DNA of 64,000 nt from Cephalopachus bancanus. Taxonomy: Eukaryota > Chordata > Mammalia > Primates > Tarsiidae. The notes under the pieces were generated by a model. The model was not told the origin of the DNA. It worked only from the letters and a program-made list of their open reading frames with translations, and made no database searches. Within the stretch, counting starts at the first letter, position 1, and every line of letters begins with the position of its first letter. The stretch lies in NCBI GenBank assembly GCA_027257055.1, contig JAPVLO010000122.1, positions 1-64,000 of the forward strand, read 5' to 3'. A program made the translations under genes and the position numbers. Positions 55,591-64,000 of the stretch are shown piece by piece.

Positions 55591-55687
55591 GAATCCAGAT
55601 TTGCCTGAATTTAAAGTCATCAACCTTGATGAAAAACCACACCTCTTCATGCTTACCTTATATTCTTTTAAAAATGATGGCTGTGAG

Positions 55688-55981
55688 GTCCAGGTGTGGT
55701 AACTCAAGCCTGTAATCCCAGCACTTTGGGAGGCCAAGGCAAGAGGATTGCCTGAGCCCACAGGTTCAAGACTAGCCTGGACATTTTGGTGAGACCTCAT
55801 CTCTACACTAAATCAAAAAATAAGCTGGGCATAGTAGCGCACGCCTATAGTTCCAGCTACTTGAAAGGCTGAGGCGGAAGTATCACCTGAGCCCAGCAGG
55901 TCAAGGCTGTGGTAGCCGGGAGTGTACCACTGCACTCCATCCTGGGTGACAGAGTGAGACTCCAACTCAAATAAAAAAAAA
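55688..55981 (+). mobile_element. Alu dimer
   Basis: aatgatggctgtgag and catggtggctgcgga are likely target copies. Confidence 0.93.
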
Positions 55982-56258
55982 CATGGTGGCTGCGGAGGAC
56001 CACCTGAGTTGAACCGGCAATGCTGTGAAACGCAGTCTCTCAGTCAGTGTGCAGGCCTGGTGCAGATGAGTACATTAATGGTGCCACCTTGTACACACTC
56101 CAGACAACATCTGCTGCATCATAGTTCCTCCATTCATTATACACAGATACCACAGCTCTGCCATGCACTGCAATACTATGCATTATAAGGATAGTATTGA
56201 AGAGTTGCTACCTCCTGTAACAGCTATTGTTAATACATCACTGTAGAAACAGACTAAT
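55982..56258. other. Unassigned non-Alu sequence
   Basis: About 275 bases (ctcagtcagtgtgcaggcct, gccaccttgtacacactcca). It has the feel of an old repeat, but I cannot name one. Confidence 0.4.
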
Positions 56259-56571
56259 GCCAGGTGCAGTGACTCACACCTATAATCCCAGCACTTTGGG
56301 AGGCTGAGGTGAGAGGATTGCCTGAGCTCACAGATTTGAGCCCAGCCTGGGGTGAGACCAGGTCTCACATGGTGAGACCTCATCTCTACAATAAATCAAA
56401 AGTAGTCAGGCATGGTGGCACATGCCTGTGATTCCAGACACTTGGAGGGCTGAGGCGGAAGGATCACCAGAGCCCAGCAGATAGAGACTGCGGTGGCTGT
56501 CAGCATGTCACTGCGATCCAACCTGGGTGACAAGAGTGAAACTCTGACTCAAAAAAAAAAAAAACAAAACC
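56259..56571 (+). mobile_element. Alu dimer
   Basis: agaaacagactaat on both sides. An extra gtgagaccaggtctcacat sits in the left arm, a short inverted repeat. Confidence 0.95.
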
Positions 56572-56600
56572 CAGAAACAGACTAATAAAGTTTATCTTCT

Positions 56601-56870
56601 TTTTTTTTTTTTTTTTTGAGTTGGAGTCTCACTCTGTTGCCTAGACTGGAGTGCAGTGGCCGCTCCCGGCCACCGCAGCCTCGATCCTACCGCCTCAGCC
56701 TTCCGAGTAGCTGGACTTACAGGCACGCGCTACCACGCCCGGCTGATTTTTTTGATTTAGAGATGAGGTCTCGCCTGCCCAGGCAGGTCTCGAACCCGCG
56801 GGCTCAGGCAATCCACTCACCTCAACCTCCCAAAGGCATGGGATTACAGGCTGAGCCACCGAGCCCGGCT
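56601..56870 (-). mobile_element. Alu, derived short-linker type, with deletion
   Basis: aagtttatcttct on both sides. The right arm lacks the cctgctgggctccgg block. Confidence 0.96.
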
Positions 56871-56926
56871 AAGTTTATCTTCTATCTTCTGAGAAAAGGA
56901 AGCAAAACCAAACCAATAAGTCGTAA

Positions 56927-57360
<434 letters not shown>

Positions 57361-57500
57361 AATGTCTTTATTTTAAAAGGACTAAGTCCTCTAGGTCCTG
57401 CAAGCCTTCCTAGACTTCCAGGAGAAGGAACTCCAGTGCAGGGAAAAAGTTGTTCCCTAAATTGTAAATATAGAGAGCAAGCTTGACTTTCAAGTTTCCT

Positions 57501-57792
<292 letters not shown>

Positions 57793-58039
57793 TCAAGTTT
57801 TCTTAATAAAATGTACTATCCCTATATTTGCATAACTTTCTGCTTGCCTCCCTGAAATTGTTTTGAAGAAGAATTAATAGTCAATACATAAATTCTTTGT
57901 GACCTTGGAACTGCTATATAGGGCTGATCAAATAAGTAGAAGCCAATTAGCAAGCCAATACCTACAGTTTGAAGCACCTGTGTATTTGAAATATCTGTTG
58001 TTACCTAGGACATCTCTGTCCTTATTGTAGAAATCGTCA

Positions 58040-58500
58040 ACTGGTTATACAGTAGAATCACACAGGGAGTTTTAAAAACCACTGGTAGGACTGGCGCGGT
58101 GGCTGAAGCCTATAATCCCAGCACTGTGGGAGGCCTAAGTGAAAGGATTACCCGAGCCTGCAGGTTCGAGACCAGCCTGGACAACATGGTGAGACCTCGT
58201 CTCTACAATAGATCAAAAAATTAACTGGGCATGGTAGGGCATGCCTGTAGTTCCAGCTACTTGGAAGGCTGACTCAGAAGAATCACCTGAGCCCAGCAGG
58301 TCAAGGCTGTGTTGGCTGGGAGTGTGCCACTGCACTCCAGTCTGGGTGACAAAGTGAGATTCCAACTCAAAAAAACACCCCAAAAAACCACTGTTCCCAG
58401 GATGTGCCACTCAGACAGTCTGAATCCACTGGTCTAGGATGCAGCCTGGGCATCAGGAATTCCCAAAACTCCGGACAATCAAATTTGAGAGTTGGTGCTG
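58040..58500 (+). mobile_element. MER5-like DNA transposon, split by an Alu
   Basis: tagaatcacacagggagttt, then after the Alu the inverted-type close with gcctgggcatcaggaattcc. Order and wording fit MER5A, a short hAT-Charlie element. The ends are approximate. Confidence 0.7.
58089..58380 (+). mobile_element. Alu dimer in MER5
   Basis: aaaaaccactg on both sides. Confidence 0.94.
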
Positions 58501-58608
58501 GGTTGGCATGGGTCTCCCATCCTTCCTCAGTTTCAGCTACTCCAGAGGATGACGCTTTATATTTTGAGGTTTCCCTTGAGGTTCCTTCACTACCAACTGA
58601 ATTTTAAT

Positions 58609-58908
58609 TTTCTTTCTTTCTTTTTTTAGAGTTGGCGTCTCACTCTGTCGCCCAGACTGGAGTGCAGTGGCCGCTCCCGGCCACCGCAGACTCGATCTGC
58701 TGGGCTCCGGCGATCCTTTCGCCTCAGCCTTCCCAGTAGCTGGAACTACAGGCGCGCACTTCCATGCCCGGCTAAGTTTTTGATTTATTGTAGGGACGAG
58801 GTCTCACCATGTTGCTCAGGTTGGTCTCAAACCCCTAAGCTGAGGCAATCCTCTCGCCTCTGCTTCCCAAAGTGCTGGGATTACAGGCATGAGTCACTGT
58901 TCCCGGCT
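58609..58908 (-). mobile_element. Alu dimer
   Basis: The right arm is of the derived type (ggccgctcccggccaccg) but the left arm is older in style (aacccctaagctgaggca), so it may be a recombinant or gene-converted copy. Confidence 0.93.
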
Positions 58909-58974
58909 AGGAAAAAACATATAAGATGAGTGGGCCAGTGAGAATGAATACTGAATTGATCACTGAATTATTTC

Positions 58975-59550
58975 CATTTTACACAGACATTTACGAAGCA
59001 TCTCCTAGGTGGCTGGCACTGTGCTAAACCCTCAGGCTTCAGACCTCAGCCCCTTCTGGGGCTGACCATCTAGTGAGGGAACAGATCATTTCAATATACT
59101 GTGGTCAGTACTCCACTAGAAAGGAACATAGGAGCCGAGCTCGGTGGCTCAGCCTATATAATCCTGCGTCTTGGGAGGCTGAGGTGAGCGGATTGCCTGA
59201 GCCCGCGGGTTTGAGACCCGCCTGGGGCAACTTGGTGAGACCTCATCTTTACAATAAATCAAAAAATTAGCCGGGTGTGGTAGCGCGCGCCTGTAGTTCC
59301 AGCTGCTCGGAAGGCTGAGGCGGAAGGATCGCTGGAGCCCAGCAGGTCGAGGCTGTGGTGGCCGGGAGCGGCCACTGCACTCCAGTCTGGGCGACAGAGT
59401 GAGACTCCAACTCAAAAAAACAAAACAAAACAAAAAAAAAGAAAGAAAGGAACATAGGAGGCTTGAACTCAGAGGGGAGAATACTGGTGGGACAGGGAAG
59501 AAATGGTAGAAGGAATGCCTTAGCTAGATTTTAAAAGATAAGTATTATCC
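58975..59550 (+). mobile_element. Possible L2/MIR relic, split by an Alu
   Basis: gcatctcctaggtggctggc, actgtgctaaaccctcagg and gctgaccatctagtgaggga follow the style of L2/MIR-type sequence (tactatgtgccaggcactg). 59445-59550 continues it. Confidence 0.5.
59134..59444 (+). mobile_element. Alu dimer, derived type
   Basis: aaaggaacataggag on both sides; the tail is A runs broken by C. Confidence 0.97.
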
Positions 59551-59617
59551 AAGTGAAGTGATATTTTGGGGTTTAGGAGATATGGTCTCAGTTAATCATA
59601 CTCCAGCTTCCTTCCAG

Positions 59618-59734
59618 GTTCTGAACCAATTGCGAACCCTGGGATCAAAATCTCCGCTTTATTATTGTCACCTTTTCTTTACTTTAAGGGTGACCATGGC
59701 TCTGTCAGAAGGCAAACAGGAAACAGTGGTGGAG
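59618..59734 (+). other. Candidate exon with an ATG, unassigned
   Basis: A 117-base segment preceded by ctccagcttccttccag (a pyrimidine-rich acceptor ending in AG at 59617) and followed by GTAATC at 59735. It is open in one frame for all 39 codons. An ATG at 59696 in the context gtgaccATGG gives MALSEGKQETVVE up to the donor, ending in phase 0. A second possible acceptor lies at 59688. I do not recognise the peptide. Chance is a real alternative in so much sequence. Confidence 0.3.
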
Positions 59735-60064
59735 GTAATCCTGTGATTTTCTGCTCTTTATCATAGTGTCCTTTCCAGTCACACTTCCTGAAATCTATGG
59801 TTTATAAACAGAGTAGTTTGTTACATATGTTCAGATTATTCATTATTATTCACTAAGTAAAACAACTTCATTAAAGCCCTTAAAAGACCTATAAGGAGAA
59901 TACATTTTTATTTCTCACAAATTGCAATTAAAGGGGGAAAAAGGTATTTCCTTTTATTTGAACTCATACCAGGGTTGATTCTAAGCTGTATAATTGATTT
60001 GGTACACACTGATTTATGGATACTCATATTTATTATCAAATTGTGTTTAAAGGCTAAGTGGAGG
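59735..60064. other. Unassigned AT-rich sequence
   Basis: 330 bases between the candidate exon and an Alu; no recognised repeat. Confidence 0.45.
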
Positions 60065-60377
60065 CAGGGCATGATGGCTCATGCCTATTATCCCAGCACT
60101 TTGGGAGGTCGAGGTGAGAGAATTGCCTGAGCCCACAGGTTCCAGACCAGCCTGGGCAACTTGGTGAGACCTCATCTCTACAAAAAAAAAAAAAAAAAAA
60201 ATAGCCGAGCATGGTGGTGCGTGTCTTTAGTTCCAGCTATTTGGAAGACTGAGGCAGAAGGATCACCTGAGCCCAGCAGGCCGAGGCTGTGGTGGTTGTG
60301 AGCGTACCACTGCAGTCCAGCCTAGGCAACAGTGAGACTCTGACTCAAAAATAAATAAATAAATAAAAATAAAATAA
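60065..60377 (+). mobile_element. Alu dimer with expanded linker
   Basis: aaaggctaagtgga on both sides. The linker is a 20-base A run (60182-60201); tail (AAAT)n. Confidence 0.96.
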
Positions 60378-62054
60378 AGGCTAAGTGGAAGATGTCAATA
60401 CCAGCTTCTTATAGAGCCCCGAGGTCACAAGATCATGCATATAATTTTTAAAACTATTGCTGCAGTGTTTATTTTAAATATATAGATAGATATGAAATAT
60501 TGATCTCTACCAATCACCATATAAATTTTTGTGGAGGGCAAAATTAGGCTCAAAGGTAATCAAAGCCATAGGAAAACCACCTCTAGCAGCATATATAAAA
60601 TTAGGAGCCATGAAATTTAGCACCTTCTGATTTCCACAGGGGGAGAAATATTCATGCACGGTTTTTTATTATAAAATTTGTTGAATTTTATAAAATCCTG
60701 TTTATAGCAAATTTTACTTAAGTTTAATTGCAAAATGAATGAAGTTTATATCACAACCTACAGATATCTTAAAACTGAGAATTAGCTGTCCATGCCATTC
60801 AAAAGACCCTTTACCATGTTTGAAGTTACTATTTTTACTTCCAAACCTCTTTCCAAATTTCTGTGCTCTCCCCTCTCTACCCTCTTCCCCTCCCCTCATA
60901 ATATGAGTATCCTAAAGCTGTCTGTATGAGCTGATGGCCTTCTGGAAAGCATTTTTCATGCCTTTACTTTTTATTAGTACAGATAATATTAGCGCTTACA
61001 ACATGGATTTTCTAAGCTTTACTGGTTCTGCTATCATCAGTAGATACTAGAAATTCCAAGAAATAAATTATCTTTTTCTTCTTTCTATAACCTCTCTAAT
61101 CTTTAAAATTTAACCTGATGGTTAATGTACTGTAAATAGTTCCAACATCATCAGATTGTTTTGTGCTTTGGATTTACATGAAAGAACAATAACAATTTAA
61201 CTCATTCCATTCATAATGTTTATGTTTAATGCTGTGAGGAGTTTCCATTTTTATCAGCCCATTGAGCATTGGAGCTCAATTTGAGTATACAAATCATATT
61301 GTAAGACAAAATAATAACCTTTTAAATGTGTTGCTATATACTATTAATGACATGCTATTAGAATATTTTTGGGCACCACAGTAGACCTAATTTGGTGGTC
61401 TGGGTTGAAATGTTTGTTAAGTGTTTCATTAAAATGATTAATAATGAAACACATGCAGAAATTTTCACTTTTTTTTATACAGAACATACACAGAAGCTAT
61501 GATGTAGATTGACTTAGGTCAAGGCCATGCTATGTGTACTATGATATGGATATAAATTATTGTACTTAGCTTTGGTAGAATGGCTGCCACAGAAACACCT
61601 ATCATTTAGTCAATGAAGGTCAAATATAAATGCCTGCTCATTCCTTAAATGGAGCTTGAGGTAATGTTATAAATGTGAATTTAAGACTATAACTTGATGG
61701 TTTGATAGGTTTAGATCTGGGAGGAGGATGTATCTAGGCAGAGAATAGCAAAAAGAAAAGTACAAGGCACATACTGGGAATCAGGAGTTCAATAGCTCAG
61801 GATGTCTGGCCAATGGTAAATAATGAAATGTAAGACTAGAATTCTGGGGTAACCTGAAATAGTCATGATAATTATAAAGATAATTCAGTCTCTTAAAGTT
61901 TAAGAAAGAGACATTGAAGTACGAGTATGGTGTACGGAACTAGGAACCATTGGTTTGTTTCCAATTTGACCAGCTTGAAAGTCAGTGGGGCTGTTGACAT
62001 TGGGAAGGGAAGAAGCCCAGTTCTTTCTATTACTAGTACCCGCGAAACACAAGG
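60378..62054. other. Longest Alu-free block, 1.7 kb, AT-rich
   Basis: No Alu, L1 or other recognised repeat and no notable reading frame. It contains many ATTA and TAAT motifs and a perfect 10-base inverted repeat (gtgtttcatt at 61421-61430, complement at 61443-61452, 12-base loop). In a region otherwise saturated by Alus, such a gap may mark conserved noncoding sequence. This is inference. Confidence 0.45.
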
Positions 62055-62328
62055 GCTAGCTGGATACAGTGGCTCATGCCTGCAATCCCAGAACTTTGGG
62101 AGGCGGAGGGGAGAGGATTGCCGGAGTCCAGGGTTTCGAGACCAGCCTGAACAACTTGGTGAGAACTCATCTCTACAATAAAATCAAAAATATTAGCTGG
62201 GCATAGTGGTGCGTGCCTGTGGTTCCGGCTACTTGGAAGGCTGGAGCAGAAGGATCACCTGGCTCAGCAGATCTAGGCTGCACCCCATCCTGTGTGACAA
62301 AAAAAAAAAAAGAAGAAGAAAGAAAAAA
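62055..62328 (+). mobile_element. Alu dimer with right-arm deletion
   Basis: The right arm goes from ctaggctgca directly to ccccatcctgtgtgac. Tail A run then (AAG)n. Confidence 0.92.
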
Positions 62329-62459
62329 CCATAGGTGCTGCAGCTACTGCAAGGAGAACTAGGTATCTTGGTAGAAAGATATGAGGTGATAAGTACAAGC
62401 TTTCCTCTTTTCCCCATTCTACCTTTATGTATATCTCCTCTACATAAACACTGCCAACC

Positions 62460-62679
62460 GTTTTTTATATTTACTTGTTGAGTTGGAATCTCTCACTCTG
62501 TTGCCCAGGTTGGAGTGCAGTGGCACACTCACGGCCACTGCAGCCTCAACCTGCTGGGCTCAGGGATCCTTCTGCCTCAGCCTTCCAAGTAGCAGGAACT
62601 ACAGGTACACGCCACCATGCCAGGCTAATTTTTTGATTTATTGTAGAGACAAGGTCTCGCCAAGTTGCCCAGGCTGGGT
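62460..62679 (-). mobile_element. Alu truncated at its 5' end
   Basis: Antisense copy that stops at gttgcccaggctggg; most of the left arm is missing. Confidence 0.93.
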
Positions 62680-62696
62680 AGTAATTTAATCATGTC

Positions 62697-62800
62697 TATG
62701 TACCTACCACATTTTTTTTTATCCAGTCCACTTTCAATGGGCATCTGGGTTGGTTTCGTGTTTTTGCTATTGTGAAGAGAGCATGGCACTTGACAGCAAA
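62697..62800 (-). mobile_element. L1 fragment, antisense
   Basis: tttatccagtccactttcaa, gggcatctgggttggtttcg and ttgctattgtgaagagagca are a familiar antisense L1 3' segment. Confidence 0.8.
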
Positions 62801-63120
62801 TATTAATTGCTGATGAGTTTACTTACAAATTGAGAATTTGTGTTATAAGTACTCCTTTTCAGTGATATAAGTAAACATTTCTCAATCATGCAACCTCTGT
62901 GATAACCAAGAATACATCCCACAGAACATCTTGTACATAAACCATGTTTCATTTTAATTTACATGAGCTCAAAGTCTTTAAATGAATTTCACAACTTTTT
63001 ACAATAAGAAAATCTTTGTTCTAACAAAAAACAAAGGATTCAACAAATTCAACACCAGTATACAGATTAAATATTTTAAGTCAAAAATTTTTATAGTTAC
63101 ATGAAAACTCTCTATTAGCT
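62801..63120. other. Unassigned AT-rich sequence
   Basis: 320 bases with no recognised feature. Confidence 0.45.
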
Positions 63121-63414
63121 ATTGATTGATTGATTGATTGAATTGGAGTCTCATTCTGTCACCCAGGCTGGAGTGTGGTGGCATGCTCACGCCCACCCCA
63201 GCGTCAACCTGCTGGACTCCGACGATCCTTCCCACCTCAGCCCTCCAAGTAGCTGGAACTACAGATGCGTGCAATCACACGCTAATTTTTGATTTATTGT
63301 AGAGACCAGGTCTTGCCACTTTGCCTGGCCTGGTCTTGATCATGCGGGCTCAGGCAATCCACTCGCCTCGGCCTCCCAAAGTGCTGGATTACGGGCTGAG
63401 CCACCGGGCCCAGC
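63121..63414 (-). mobile_element. Alu dimer with (TTGA)n tail
   Basis: The T-tail is replaced by about five ATTG units. Ends ccaccgggcccagcc. Confidence 0.94.
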
Positions 63415-63509
63415 CTCCTTCTTATATTTTAAAAACAATTTGCAATTAAAAAAGCACTACTCAGGAACTTGTGACATGCGTTTATTGATTGTCTTACCAT
63501 AGAAGTTAA

Positions 63510-63852
<343 letters not shown>

Positions 63853-63904
63853 TAAAAAAAAAAAGTTTTAAAAGAATTGTCATGTGTTGAGAAAAGAAAG
63901 GCAT

Positions 63905-64000
63905 TTTGATTCACTCAAAAAGTATTTATTAGTTGGGTTCTACTCTGTGCTAGGCATTGTTCAAAGGAGTGAACCAGATAGATCAGCTGCCTGGTCTCAG
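63905..64000. mobile_element. L2/MIR-like relic at the window end
   Basis: agtatttattagttgggttc, tactctgtgctaggcattgt and gtgaaccagatagatcag follow an L2-type 3' end; cut by the window edge. Confidence 0.55.

Overview
The window is primate nuclear DNA made almost entirely of retroposon debris. I count about 120 Alu (7SL-derived SINE) copies or fragments in both orientations, covering more than half of the bases. Many carry a derived pattern: a left arm reading GTGGCTCAGCCTGTAATCCC, a linker near CTACAATAAATCAAAAAATT, and a right arm with CTGGGCGACAGAGTGAGACTCCAACTC. This pattern is not that of the AluS/AluY copies of monkeys and apes. The tRNA-derived SINEs typical of lorises and galagos are absent, as are the lemur AluL hallmarks. 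By exclusion the best guess is a tarsier; this is inference.

Layout. 1-5.4 kb: Alu clusters and an old L1 3' end (about 4130-5445). 5.4-18.5 kb: Alus around short unassigned stretches, including a 1.1 kb Alu-free block at 11.75-12.87 kb. 18.55-18.95 kb: an LTR-like element. 19-28 kb: Alus, an MLT1-like LTR (about 24.0-24.85 kb) and several simple repeats, including a 160-base polypyrimidine tract. 28.15-29.89 kb: Alu-free, unassigned, with one exon-like segment. 29.89-31.3 kb (or further): a processed pseudogene of TPT1 broken by two Alus. 33.4-46.07 kb: L1 material, mainly one long LINE-1 with an inverted 5' segment. It is split by more than twenty Alus, a retroviral LTR and another short retroposon. 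46.36-47.89 kb: an ancient CR1/L3-like repeat split by three Alus. 47.9-58.5 kb: Alus with older L1, MIR, MER1 and MER5 relics. 59-64 kb: a MIR/L2-like relic, one candidate exon (59618-59734), and the longest Alu-free block (60378-62054), which is AT-rich and may hold regulatory sequence.

No convincing intact protein-coding gene, rRNA, tRNA or CRISPR is visible. Almost all longer reading frames lie inside Alus on one strand or the other, and several others open only with TTG, CTG or GTG. The window is therefore probably intergenic or intronic. The most interesting signals are about mobile-element evolution: apparent strengthening of the Alu Pol III promoter boxes toward tRNA consensus, a new hairpin in the right arm, repeated insertion at the same target sites, and an inversion between two inverted Alus that can be read from swapped target-site duplications. 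Family names for the older repeats come from memory of consensus sequences and were not checked by a search.
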